Positions 43,701 to 51,462 of a DNA stretch of 64,000 nt are shown one piece after another (the stretch's first letter is position 1; each line of letters opens with the position of its first letter). Source of the stretch: Blattamonas nauphoetae (lineage: Eukaryota > Preaxostyla > Oxymonadida); the NCBI GenBank assembly GCA_033064195.1, contig JARBJD010000365.1, positions 1 through 64,000 of the forward strand, given 5' to 3'. Under the pieces are notes generated by a model. It did not search any database. It had not been told where the DNA came from and worked only from the letters and a program-made list of their open reading frames with translations. The translations under genes were made by a program, and so were the position numbers.

Positions 43701-45758
43701 TTCGTCACTGTTGATCTCTCTGACTCCACGCTCTCCTCGTCTGACTCACTGATTTTGAACGAGAATGGTGAAGTTTCGATTGAGTCATCGACGTTCAAAT
43801 CGAGCAATGTGATTTCGTTCAGTGTGATCCGACTGACTGGAGGAGAAGCGTCTGTGACAAACCTGACGCTCTCCGATGTGACATTCTCGTCTGTCGCGTT
43901 CGATCTCTCCTCTTCTGATCATTGCTCGTTCACTGACGTGCTGATTTCGGAGACGAAAGTGACATCATTCCTGAAAGTGTCTGACACGAAACAACTTGTG
44001 CTGAAATCGTTCTCATTCGATGGATCATCACATATGTCATCTGAGGTTTCTGGGAAGAACGAAGGAGATGTTGACGAAGGGAAGGATGTTTGTGAATGGA
44101 CAGACGCGCTGATCACTCTTGTGAACACAAACTCAATTTTTGAGAATGTGAAAGTGTCTCATGTTAGATCAGGAGGGATTTGGATGGATGGAGGATCGAT
44201 GAAAGTCGAAGCAAGCACATTCCATGACAACTCTGTGTCGAACTCGTCATTTCCTTCAGTTCGTCGAAACATGCATTGCTCGAATGGAGTACTGAACATT
44301 GAGAGTCTGAGTGGAGGAGATGGAGGAACAGAACTGTCAAAATCGGCGTGGATCAGTGTTGGAGATGGATGCCACTTCTCGTCATCAGTTGTCGACATTC
44401 GCTCTCCTCACTTCATCCCATCGCTGAATCGATCGAAGAGCACGATCTCGAGGAACTCGAAAACTCAGACATTCACAGCAGAACTTGTTGGATCGCTTCT
44501 GATTCCTTGTGGTCTGTGGGTGGAGGTGTTTGAATGGAATGAGAAAACGAAGGCAGAAACAGGAAAGAATGTGGAAGTTGACCTGTCTACGACTTCAATC
44601 GAGAAGTGGAATGAAACACGGCTGACACTGAAACTGAATGAAGGCACTCTGAAGGAACGACTTGAAATGGAACAGGAATGGCGTCTTCGAGTGATGTCTG
44701 GATCTGGAATTGTTGGAGACGATTGGGTGAGACTGAAGATGAGTGTTGTGGCAGAACGAAAGGCGCATGCAGTGGAGAGTCTGAAATGGGTGATTCCAGT
44801 TGCGGCAGGGATCATCGCAGCGATGGCCGTGATTCTGATCGTGATCGTGTGCTTGCATCGGCGGAAGAGCCAATCAGTGAAGAAAGAAGTGAAGAAGGAA
44901 GAGCTTCAGGAAGAAGAATTCATTGAGAAGATGGAGTTTGGAGACGAACCAACGATGGGACGACATATGATTGAATCAACCGCTGTTGCTTTGAAAGACA
45001 AATCTCTGACGAAACATCAACCGGAACAACAAACGGAGACTCTCTCTCAACCACAACACCCGCCCTCGACTTCGAAAGAACAGCCTCGCATCGAAGTGAT
45101 TGAAGTGATGGATTGTGTGAACTTTGGATCGCATTATGTGTCTCGACAGAACTCGCTGTATCACCGACTGCATGTTGAGAAGAGCCCACTTGAGAACAAG
45201 CGAAGAGAAGAACGGAGACTGGTGACAGCACTTCTGAGAATCAAGAACACGACGCCACTGGCTGATGTTCTGTTGCATCTGTCATCGCACTGGGTGAAGA
45301 TGAACAAGGATGGAGAACTGTGTCTTCTGTTGGAGGATGGGATTCGTCCGCCGAATGGAGAACAGTCGAAGACAGACAAGACGATGAACTGTGAAGCAGA
45401 TGGAGAGAAGCGAGATGGTGAGCGATGGACGGCGCCTGAGCAGTTTGTGGAGAAGGGAGAAGTTCAGAAACAGATTGACACATCGCAGGTGTCGGTTTTT
45501 CGACTCGGCCTTGTCTTGTGGGAAATAGAGACTGGACAGATCCCGTTTGGGGAGACGGATGCAGTGAATGCGTGCCGTCAGCTGAAGGCTGGGATTGTGC
45601 CAGCGATGGATGGAGTACCGAATGTGTTGATGAGGGATCTGATCACTGGCTGTCTGTGTGTGAATGCTGACGACCGCCCATCGCTTGAAGCAGTTGCCTC
45701 AACCCTCTGCGAGATGGAGGAGGAAGCAATGCTCTGCAACGATGGGCTGTTTTCGTGA
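34758..45758 (+). CDS. Giant modular beta-helix receptor pseudokinase, 3666 aa
   Basis: An 11-kb uninterrupted frame. A short hydrophobic start (MRLLFWMVTMMWSEFAGEP) may serve as signal peptide. The ectodomain is a chain of beta-helix modules. Most begin with a Cys-pair motif like C-G-x(4,5)-[PSA]-C-x-[ST]-L, seen at residues about 650 (CADGSPCGSLDTAL), 1280 (CKWTSSFCATLEYG), 1580, 1835 (CGLPQLPCQTLEKG), 2105 (CGHIGVSCLTIGKG), 2350 (CGFEEYPCASL), 2630 and 2905 (CGSWELPCLTVDKS), spaced by about 260 residues after the second. The juxtamembrane part repeats the IESLSGGDGG module of the 2599-aa protein. The transmembrane helix is at about 3341-3370, then a basic stop-transfer (HRRKSQ). The kinase-like tail (3470-3650) has RWTAPE, VFRLGLVLWEIE and CLCVNADDRPSL, but LSSHWVKMNKDGELCLLL in place of HRD and DFG. 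Predicted receptor pseudokinase or adhesin. Confidence 0.85.
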   Translation: MRLLFWMVTMMWSEFAGEPTSLDSLDVLLHTFLHSANDFASAPREVRLDNKSFSCSPISISSRILFITGQHNTMVTSSLPLNILQPQTDDQNYRTVQNHRQTSLFVLTNTTLSLSTLSFDLRMLKDEHDHSGHPAKTPNSVSCGILSSSHVSVENVSFFLSSGASPFVVSSTRLTDNSASTLILSRCLFFAELGVMGAFANILEDPPFTDSVSVSIHSLALSSLVVSNPSGIAFCLSSSMSQNPSTFPITSLISSCSFQNMTSSQFSSSFKPKLQSVRLVDSTMENVENGLYGTATPEICQHKEFSCTNSSIMECTNTANDGSTKEIEEDRTYTSSAQQIKVDPAFSHYSFTSCTFTATNIPQTFTLIALNPLEGNLRFSLCTFKVEIGSNHNTLMNCQANRDLNVDCVIDTCTFTFWRESAVSTASNQLVLSSFLHVFLVSSTFSPPPPDPDSESDTPRISSARSLQVANGVSFFFTSNCIFRRQTTSDSGGVFSIPNSIPRLTDSLFEDCQAAGNGGSILTAQSHHNFARCVFRGNKAKLGGALKLNYIRTAFLIDCHFEGNEAVGTYTNDPDTLAHYRGNDINVHVSSLSVFSSATVIDCTSSSPSPKLGYYYTDIENGNSTTEDTLFPSPSTVTPPTNKFFVEDGTSGDCADGSPCGSLDTALSKTGSGTNLINVGSGSFEVPATSISSNVEVFGVGFLTNTSTFTAIVSSGLTVSGSGNLTLVSLSLKPKEETSQLITMGSSKETRLSTVRIECISSHEVSLLSFSSGSSTLFACWFNSIEMERDAVISISGSAAVSFQRCWFMLIKRKEGSGGSCIDSSSSKVLRFGACDFAHCSSSGRAGCLDLVAPETTSSVIFGSVIFTSNNANTTLPNRGNDLSHSGFTSANINTLSSCSSTSALPHALVNLSSPQSFVCPSRYFSLSGIDHPLAIRFDQAVPLSWFKGFQNEIDALMESTTQVLLRSGSTIVLDPFEIVRKSLYIFCQLTVTTYERTLIRVGSGADLLLTVSQISVTESFAEVPIVMEEDAKILRTTSTTITLSAHQHVPFIQCRGGELLIDTMTLQPASLISLGEISFIDCQSCTTSIATSSFSNLETKGDGAVLHAVNTTVSCSDSSFAKCTARNGGALFVELDGSQYVRVTHAKTSSFSTTFENCCAVGDGDRSSPEGKGGALFVTGKSTSSTPIRFYSSDTNHARFEQNSALLGQDLFVESSLFSSVETSKLSSFGGGSLSADDHVVIEGRPETEKSVIGLLIPTPSISVNGSVKEVMTGMSGVDSVDCKWTSSFCATLEYGIRFLKTKYANGDLFPQSMKFVWNMSYFEKNVVVSDQDVVVSGTTGTKVEAGKTLRTIVKVNETITSAFLFTINDSALFTISELDIVTSVEVGLIVLEESGGRLGLSKVGIVCSLGKPHSQPLIKSEGRPVVIESSTFNTSSSLLASFSHPIIQLLSPSTPSSASITLSSVSFSSLQTTSSALVEIDTDGVISVRRTSFSSCSCSSGRKGEHVFVRTSNPESSITRTLWKDSFSVSTPPNAFYVEDRGRTSSEEWFSLPLLLFLLDPTGTVFVDSSAHSSTHTNCGSSSLACSSLDSAFLSASTHALSEISLKIPSSVTSQFEIPSSLTIHPATSSPIAVDLKSVAQFVVNALSSTLSLTNLHFSIDSTCSESPLFLVSSGKLELSLCRIGGDSVTELPSTLTTLVEVGGEGTLDIVDSTFKKLHFTHSSEGTTIHLSLGSTFTTNTASIFEDIASKGTGSLIFAEATNLATLSQSTSFALLKQSMPLQPNTIFSLSERMKIVGKVGDGDAESLLFFWYPHTETEATLSVSEEGEDHPNCGLPQLPCQTLEKGLTLVKKTGTEVIVSSAGAIKSPLSTLHQKQTLKSTNEKETISIGPIGSLKVLADHSLILSNLGFILETGQRTVSALKTAAGCLSILSCSFGSSLSDTTVASSLIEVSGSLVITSTVFTRFISSTDSLIRIELSGSHSVSFESTSLVSCSASAAPLISLTLSSTTDQTDWDFNLSGVSFSLASSNSVPSGAQIFVSGPSFATQIKPSRFPAVDSSTDPKAFWGTDTSTEVSSSLLVYLIATGREICVDGEHGKDIAHCGHIGVSCLTIGKGISRANGEDGSIEIRIVDSTELDELISPNALTISLVGDSTIQAVTILEDGGFSVVDGSLSLSTLSFSTSVSSFSKSLICVSLTGSLSITSCSFTSFSPSSSASILTAAIAVQQSVTITDTTFSNCNATGSARSGVLDVSMAVGSEFILTHSGNPFASCSSPLTDANHIFIAHPSLSKEVVEASLRFTWDQNSRTSKDLMGKEGDHPIPIPLALFFLPLPHHVFIDAEWCDVSVCGFEEYPCASLSTLLSKISDISDPIITLTSSLTHSDELRLAAKMSFLGGNNELQISEQSLSPTECGLFTTTAAVSFEALFISVPSTFKHISLMNCQSGSLGVLNCSFSQESSTPIPTVLIEVHRDASLSISKSFFTSITSSHPKGSVISAVLNEGGSLHVDNNTFSSCSCSGDAHSIFVSLDNANEVHVNTFDYSLTNLVFSSLSPNSESTHSIDVLVVGHHLDRTVTLDRWEGSFSREKGESVWGDDKTTGMNTSLLPYLVSISGEVEVDWKGFEFEKCGHFFLFCSSFELGVSRMKEADLNRIKIVEKIEVSTRIGMKGENCVVGASMDSILCFTGDGSFENSPNDSINSSLSFASLVIAVDPLERTAPLFESTSGSLSFSSCSFVGSGSTSISFSLISISTSELILSEVIATNITLDSLPLILSEGSISISKSNFTSINRVTGLGCVLEMKSCDEVKVIESSFDLCTSENTQTWIVLHGANEKTLKVENWEGTLNRFSARASVLLAAPSDSESISSSTSDESEPYSLLYEFYPRVSGEIVVSVGEVNEDHRLCGSWELPCLTVDKSVLMTGVRKVEIFGLSWMKSLMKMDGDLLWIVGHKKKGILKMIGWSQIVNNVFDDPDTLLLSFVTVDLSDSTLSSSDSLILNENGEVSIESSTFKSSNVISFSVIRLTGGEASVTNLTLSDVTFSSVAFDLSSSDHCSFTDVLISETKVTSFLKVSDTKQLVLKSFSFDGSSHMSSEVSGKNEGDVDEGKDVCEWTDALITLVNTNSIFENVKVSHVRSGGIWMDGGSMKVEASTFHDNSVSNSSFPSVRRNMHCSNGVLNIESLSGGDGGTELSKSAWISVGDGCHFSSSVVDIRSPHFIPSLNRSKSTISRNSKTQTFTAELVGSLLIPCGLWVEVFEWNEKTKAETGKNVEVDLSTTSIEKWNETRLTLKLNEGTLKERLEMEQEWRLRVMSGSGIVGDDWVRLKMSVVAERKAHAVESLKWVIPVAAGIIAAMAVILIVIVCLHRRKSQSVKKEVKKEELQEEEFIEKMEFGDEPTMGRHMIESTAVALKDKSLTKHQPEQQTETLSQPQHPPSTSKEQPRIEVIEVMDCVNFGSHYVSRQNSLYHRLHVEKSPLENKRREERRLVTALLRIKNTTPLADVLLHLSSHWVKMNKDGELCLLLEDGIRPPNGEQSKTDKTMNCEADGEKRDGERWTAPEQFVEKGEVQKQIDTSQVSVFRLGLVLWEIETGQIPFGETDAVNACRQLKAGIVPAMDGVPNVLMRDLITGCLCVNADDRPSLEAVASTLCEMEEEAMLCNDGLFS

Positions 45759-46453
45759 TCTTCATCGACTGTCCCGAACTCCATTGATTAATCATGCATT
45801 CACAGCATCCATTTTCTCTCACACTGCACGTCACTCTCACTATGGTTTCTTCTTTTCATCTCGTCGCTCTTCCTTTCATCTCATCACTCTTCCTTTAATT
45901 CACCACACGATTAAACCATGTCATCCACTTATCCACTTCAGTTTGTCCTCATTTCCATGTTCAGATGGCTTAACTATCTCTCGTCGTTGCCTGCCTCTTC
46001 TTTCGCTCTTTGATTATCACCTCACACAGGCGATGATGAGTCAGCTTTCATCTCACTCGACTTGAGAGGGAGGCTCGTCCATCCAGACAGCCTCTGGTCA
46101 AGACGGTTTAACATTTCAGGAAGATATCAGCAGTTGTTTCATCACATCGCTCTTCCTGAATCACACCATTTCATCACATCCTCGCTTCACGACTTCGTGC
46201 ATGTCGCAATGAGAGTGTGAATGGCTATCCACACACCCTCCTCCTTCTTTTACACTCATTTCATCACATCAATACTTTAATTGATTGAACGACCATGAAT
46301 CTTTTTTGAATCGCTCTCTTCATTCGCACTAACCACGAAACAGGAACAACCGCGGCTCATTTGATGTCAAAGAAGATAAAAATAAAAGATAATCCGAAGA
46401 GAGAATTGGAAAAAACTAGAATTCTTCTCAAAACAAGCAATGAACACAAACAA
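45759..46453. other. Convergent intergenic spacer, nothing recognised
   Basis: About 700 bp between the ends of the 3666-aa gene and the CK1 gene. It is rich in Ser/His/Phe-coding shadow frames and short direct repeats of tcttcctttcatctcatca type. No gene or RNA was recognised. Confidence 0.45.
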
Positions 46454-48457
46454 TCAGAAAACACCCTTTCTCTCTCTCCCCCCATCTGACAATAATGGCA
46501 GACTCAATTCGGGTCCTGCCGTCCACACACCACTCTGTTTCGCGTCCCCAACACGTTTGTCCTTCAATTGTGCCTCATTTCCGATTGGCGCTTTCAAGTG
46601 ACCTTCGCAACTCGTGTTCGTCGGCGGAAGGCCGGCTCGTCCAACGTTCTTTGCGAAATGGATCGGTGGATGCGTCGGGAGAACATTGGAAACAGCAGAA
46701 AAGAGAGAAGAAGCGAAGATCGGCGAATCGGACCGTTTTGGCGACATCATCATTGAACCCCGCATGTGGCTCGTCTGAGCACTTCTCTGCCGTTTGTCTA
46801 CATTTCGGTTGCAATGGGCGTGAAGATACCGCGATGGCATCCACTGTCGCGACAGATCTCCACTTTTCGTCGAAGGCCGAGCCATCCAGTGTGAGGCTGC
46901 TGTGTCCAGAATCGACGTGGATTTGCACTTCCCAAGCGTCACTGAAGGACCGTGAGGGGAAATATTGCGGATTTCAGAGTGGTTCGTGGTGTGAATGAAG
47001 CAGTGATTCTGTCGCCAGTTCTTTCGAGGAGCAGGCGACAAACACCGTGGAAATAAAGAAGAATGAGCGTGATAAGAATTGTCAGATGTGGAAGTCGAGA
47101 AGATGGGTGAATGCACGCGACTCAACGGTGGGAGCGGTGACAGACTGGGCGACGGAGTTGTGATGCTCTGATTGACACATACTGTCGACAGAGGTATCAG
47201 CGACGAAGAATCGGGATTGTGCACAGCCGGGAGAGGCACGCGTCCTTTCGAGTTTGGAGAGATTTGGGAGATTCGGTCGAGTTTGTTCGGGCCATCCGAA
47301 TTATCCCATTTTTGGCTTTCGAGAGGTCCATTCTCAATCAGCGGGAGGAGTGGAGTGCTTTTGGAGCGAGTCCGAGCGTGTGACCCAATCCCTCCTTCTC
47401 CAAGCGAGCGTATCTTCGGTCGTTTCAATTGTGGCAGTTCCAGTTTCACAACAGGCGAAGCTGAGATATCTTTGTCTTCTCCCAACAACACTGTCTGCGT
47501 GGCATACTCTTCCAGCCATTCGTAGTGATATGCCCGCAAGAAGCGCTGTTCTGTCGAAAACACATCTGACCCATAGCGAGTCAGTGCCTTCGTGTCCAGC
47601 CTCCCCACATCCAGAAGAAGGGCGCGCAGGAAGGCGTACGGCGGTACAGCTGAAAAAGGAAGCGCAGACACACAGTTGAAGAAGGTGGCGAGCGGAAGGG
47701 GCAGATTGGAGAACGACTCCACACACGTCTGCATCTTCACTTTTTGGATCATCGCACACTTCTCCGATTCTGTCGATCCTGCTATTCCCATCCACGGCAG
47801 ACGGCCTTCCAGCAGGAACACCAGAACGTTGAACAGACTCACAAGGTCGTCCTTCCGCCCCTGCTCCATTCCCAGATGCGCTGAAACTGATGCATATCGA
47901 GGCGTGCCAGTCATCATCTTGCCCGTCCGGAAACCGATGTGCTCTCCATCCTGCTCCCGTTGGAATCGCTTCGACAATCCAAAGTCAATCAGGAACAGTT
48001 CCTGCCTTGAGTCGCCTTTTCCGAACATGAAGTTCTCCGGCTTGATGTCCCGATGCAGATACCCCACAGTGTGCAGTCGTTCCAGCAGCGTCACCGCTTG
48101 AATCCCAACGTGAGCCAGCGTGGCCAGCGAGAAGGCTCCTCCGTTCTCTTTCCATATTTCCTCCAAGTTTGACCCAAGTCGTGTCATTACAACAAAGCTG
48201 TGCGTATCCGATTGCGTGTGGCAGTAAACAGAAGGAAATCCAGGAAACAGTCGAAGTCTCTTCAGGATATGGTGTTCGTATCGAAGATGCGAATCTTTCG
48301 AATTTTCTTCCACTTTCACTGCCAGGTCCTCGCCTGTATGAATGTCCGTACAACTCAAGATAGAGCCGAAAGAGCCTTCACCAATCTGCTTTGAGCGATG
48401 GATCCGGAAACGCTTGTGCAACACCGAAGGCAGATTATAAAACTCTATTCGGCTCAT
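46454..48457 (-). CDS. Casein kinase 1 family Ser/Thr protein kinase
   Basis: Intronless frame of 667 codons. The kinase domain spans about residues 17-290 with all catalytic parts: Gly loop GEGSFGS (26-32), ATP-binding Lys48 in LAVKVEE, catalytic loop LHRDIKPEN (Asp137), metal-binding DFG (158-160). The CK1 signature TGTPRYASVSAHLGMEQGRK, with DDL after it, stands in place of the usual APE. CK1 enzymes phosphorylate Ser/Thr, preferring acidic or pre-phosphorylated sites, in the cytosol, nucleus or at membranes. The tail (300-667) is Ser/Pro/Arg-rich and looks disordered, as in many protist CK1 paralogues. It lies between the beta-helix receptor genes, 278 bp upstream of the 3' end of the 721-aa gene on the same strand. 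Substrates cannot be told from sequence. Confidence 0.93.
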   Translation of the reverse strand: MSRIEFYNLPSVLHKRFRIHRSKQIGEGSFGSILSCTDIHTGEDLAVKVEENSKDSHLRYEHHILKRLRLFPGFPSVYCHTQSDTHSFVVMTRLGSNLEEIWKENGGAFSLATLAHVGIQAVTLLERLHTVGYLHRDIKPENFMFGKGDSRQELFLIDFGLSKRFQREQDGEHIGFRTGKMMTGTPRYASVSAHLGMEQGRKDDLVSLFNVLVFLLEGRLPWMGIAGSTESEKCAMIQKVKMQTCVESFSNLPLPLATFFNCVSALPFSAVPPYAFLRALLLDVGRLDTKALTRYGSDVFSTEQRFLRAYHYEWLEEYATQTVLLGEDKDISASPVVKLELPQLKRPKIRSLGEGGIGSHARTRSKSTPLLPLIENGPLESQKWDNSDGPNKLDRISQISPNSKGRVPLPAVHNPDSSSLIPLSTVCVNQSITTPSPSLSPLPPLSRVHSPIFSTSTSDNSYHAHSSLFPRCLSPAPRKNWRQNHCFIHTTNHSEIRNISPHGPSVTLGKCKSTSILDTAASHWMARPSTKSGDLSRQWMPSRYLHAHCNRNVDKRQRSAQTSHMRGSMMMSPKRSDSPIFASSLFSAVSNVLPTHPPIHFAKNVGRAGLPPTNTSCEGHLKAPIGNEAQLKDKRVGDAKQSGVWTAGPELSLPLLSDGGRERKGVF

Positions 48458-48735
48458 AGAATACGAAATGAAACTGTCAGGCGAGTTATGAAGGATGCTG
48501 ATCCCGAGTGAGACAAACTATGGCTTGATCTGATTCTCATTCGTAACGATGAGTTTCGGCGTACATCTCGATTTTTTTCTCTTCTAACTCACGTGCTCAT
48601 CGTATATGAGCTGATATTTGCACCCTTAGTTTTTCTGATTCTCCTGCTGTTATGATCAGAACAATTGTGAACCAAACGACTGAAAAGGCGTGTGTTGTGA
48701 GCCAATAGCTTATGACGATGGTGTAGTGAGAATTA

Positions 48736-50901
48736 TCACGGTTCTGACCGTTCATCCGAGATGTCTCGCACTTCCGTCTCCTGCCCAATCATTTCATTCG
48801 CTGGTGGAGCAATGCTATCTGTCACTTTCTTTGTCTTCTTTCTCCGATTCAAGACAACTACAACCACGACGATGATGATCACAGCGGCAACAATCACCAC
48901 AGATCCCACAATCACCACGGTCAGCGCCCAAATTGGGAATTTTGGTTTTTCTGGATCGTCTCCAGGTTCGTCTCCGGGTTGATCTTCTGGTTCTTCGGTT
49001 TCTGCGTCGGAACGAGGATCTGATCCTTTCTTCGCGACTGTCGCCGATTCGTCCACGAATGATGGAATCACTTCGTCTTCTTTCCCAGAATATCCTGATG
49101 TCGTTACTCCATCAATGAACTTGTCTGCGTTGCTGTGCAAGTTCGAGAATTTCGAAGCATCCAGTCTTCCATCTTTCAAATCCGACGCATCGATGGAAAA
49201 CAGAATGTCCAGATGGTCGAAATCTCCACTGTCATCGTGCTCAATGAAGCAATTCTTCACTTCATAGCTCTTCTCACTGTTCGGAACGTCTGGAATTGAA
49301 TCCTGGCCTTCGAACGAGAGTCGGATTAGTAATCCATTTGGGAGAGCAGGCGCTCGACAGTTCGACACAAGGACGTCTTCCATGTCTAGTTTGTTCGTCC
49401 AGATGACTCCTGCTCCGTTCGACTTGGTCGATTCGCATTCCTCAAATCGAACTTGCTTCATCGTCAGACTGTCACACGAAAAAATCAATCCGTAATGAAC
49501 ACCTTTGCAGTTCCGAAATGTCGTCATGTCGCAAACCGTGACAGGCCCACAATGGAACACCATACAGCAGCCCAACAGACGAGTTGCATCCTCCCCGTCG
49601 ACCTTCTCAGCGGTGCAATTCTCGAACAGACAGTTCTTGATGACGATCTCATCCGTCGTTGTATGACCCAAGGGCTCGCCACACACATAGAGCTCGGCGT
49701 ACGTTGGAGTGCAGTCCTTTAAAGCGAGATTGTTGAGTTCGATGGACCCTCTGAAATTGAGTATTTGACCGATCCACCAACCACTCCCTTTCACAAAGCT
49801 GCAGTCTTTGACAAGAATGTGAGGAGGAGGAGTGCCGTCATCCAAGTTGACATATGAAATCATGATGTAGAGTGCTGTCGAACCGGAAATGGCACGATCC
49901 CCACAGTTCTTGAAGGTGCACGATTGAACGGTGATGTCGAGATGAGAATCAGACTGGACATTGAGGGCACCAGCATTTAGTGAACTGGTGTCCGCAAAGT
50001 GGCAATCCTCGATGAGCACAGGGAGAGTGACTTTACAGAAATATGGAACAGAGTAATCTGTGTTGATGGATGACAGATCTCGCCGTGTGTTGGAGTATCG
50101 AAGATGGAGATGACTCAGTTTGAACGATTTCCCCGAAATCGGAGCATCTGTGATTGACCCGTACAGATCGTCGGTCACGTTCCAGAACGACGACGAGGCA
50201 AGGTTCATCTGGAGTCCTGTGCTCGAGCGAACCTTGCAGAAATGATCGAAGCCAACAGGGTCTGTGTTGGCTGGTCCATGAGAGAGAGGGGAGGACGGAA
50301 GGAAATGGTCCACATTCGAGAATCGAGATGATGTGATTGAAGCTGTGTATGATGAACATCCAAAGATCGCTGATGATCCAACTGTCACTGAGTCCATAGT
50401 ACACCCGCAAACCGTCAGATGGCACGAGTGAGTTGGTGAGATGACCATTTCAGGAAGAAGCGATGGGCCAGTCAAGGAAATCCATGAAAGAATAATATCT
50501 CCTCCATTCGAAAGAAACGGCGACAATTTGCTCCCAATGTTCAGTGTGCAGCCCGATATCGAGATAAACGAGTTCTTCCCCATTTCAGCGATGCGATAAT
50601 CTCCATCAACACAGATGTCCACTTTTCCAACCAATAAGGTCGAGTTGATCACATCAAACAGTGTCCGCATCTCTCCCAGGACTCCTCTGATGCTTGATGA
50701 CGGCGCTGTTTTCAATGAGATCCATCGGTCCATGATTTTCTGGTCGCGAGAGAAATAATCATCTTGCATCAGAACCACTTCAGTATCCGAGTTCGAGCCA
50801 GAACGGAGGACAGTAGAAATATCAACCAGAGCACATAGTGCTGAGAATAAGACAGCAAACAGCATTGAACAAAGCCCAAAATAACTGTAGATCATGCCCA
50901 T
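48736..50901 (-). CDS. Type-I membrane beta-helix protein without kinase tail
   Basis: Intronless, 721 codons. Signal peptide at the start (YFGLCSMLFAVLFSALCALV). Residues about 90-590 are right-handed beta-helix repeats with many single Cys and short strands (VQSCTFKNCGDRAIS, NNLALKDCTPTYAEL, VIKNCLFENCTAEKV), the pattern of parallel beta-helix (pectate-lyase-like) surface proteins. An acidic Pro/Gly/Asp/Glu stalk (PEDQPGDEPGDDPEKP) leads to a transmembrane helix at about 655-684, unusually rich in Val and Ile, and a short cytosolic tail of some 35 residues. Unlike its three neighbours it has no kinase-like domain. It may be an adhesin, a decoy or partner of the receptors. It is divergent from the 1294-aa gene (560 bp apart). 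Confidence 0.8.
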   Translation of the reverse strand: MGMIYSYFGLCSMLFAVLFSALCALVDISTVLRSGSNSDTEVVLMQDDYFSRDQKIMDRWISLKTAPSSSIRGVLGEMRTLFDVINSTLLVGKVDICVDGDYRIAEMGKNSFISISGCTLNIGSKLSPFLSNGGDIILSWISLTGPSLLPEMVISPTHSCHLTVCGCTMDSVTVGSSAIFGCSSYTASITSSRFSNVDHFLPSSPLSHGPANTDPVGFDHFCKVRSSTGLQMNLASSSFWNVTDDLYGSITDAPISGKSFKLSHLHLRYSNTRRDLSSINTDYSVPYFCKVTLPVLIEDCHFADTSSLNAGALNVQSDSHLDITVQSCTFKNCGDRAISGSTALYIMISYVNLDDGTPPPHILVKDCSFVKGSGWWIGQILNFRGSIELNNLALKDCTPTYAELYVCGEPLGHTTTDEIVIKNCLFENCTAEKVDGEDATRLLGCCMVFHCGPVTVCDMTTFRNCKGVHYGLIFSCDSLTMKQVRFEECESTKSNGAGVIWTNKLDMEDVLVSNCRAPALPNGLLIRLSFEGQDSIPDVPNSEKSYEVKNCFIEHDDSGDFDHLDILFSIDASDLKDGRLDASKFSNLHSNADKFIDGVTTSGYSGKEDEVIPSFVDESATVAKKGSDPRSDAETEEPEDQPGDEPGDDPEKPKFPIWALTVVIVGSVVIVAAVIIIVVVVVVLNRRKKTKKVTDSIAPPANEMIGQETEVRDISDERSEP

Positions 50902-51462
50902 AGTATCCCCTTATGCCATTTCCTTCAATTCAGCCTGTATCTCAATCCATTTATCACCTCAGTTTTACCGACAGGAATTCCTTCACATTTCGGAGAAAAG
51001 TTATAAAAATGAACTCTCTGTCGTGTTGGACGGTGATCAATCTCTGATGGTTCGCCATTTTCATGGAACACACTCTCGATCTTGATGAATGGAGGTCTCG
51101 TACTGTGACTTGACATGAGTTGTATTTGAAAGAAAGGTTCGCAATTTTTGGCGTCATCCAGCCGGAAATTCTCCTTTTTTCCAAATTGTCCAACGATTGT
51201 ATTGGGATGATTTTCTGATTATCTTCCTGGCCAAAAAACACTTAAAGTGATTCAGAGCGAGTTTTCACAGTGATTCATTATGATTCAGATGAGAACTGAC
51301 CCTTTCTTCTTTTGCCTGATTCGAATCTCAGTTCTGTTTTGAATGTATTTCTTATCCATGCTCGGAATCAAACAAGAGGCTGGAGAAGGCAAAGAAAGGG
51401 TATGATCACTCTTCATTAATCTCTCCTTTCGCAGATCTTGACTTGAAACTCTTCATCGACTC
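50902..51462. promoter_or_regulatory. Divergent intergenic promoter region
   Basis: About 560 bp between the starts of the 721-aa and 1294-aa membrane protein genes, which point away from each other. It must hold both 5' ends. No coding sequence or named element could be recognised. Confidence 0.4.
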
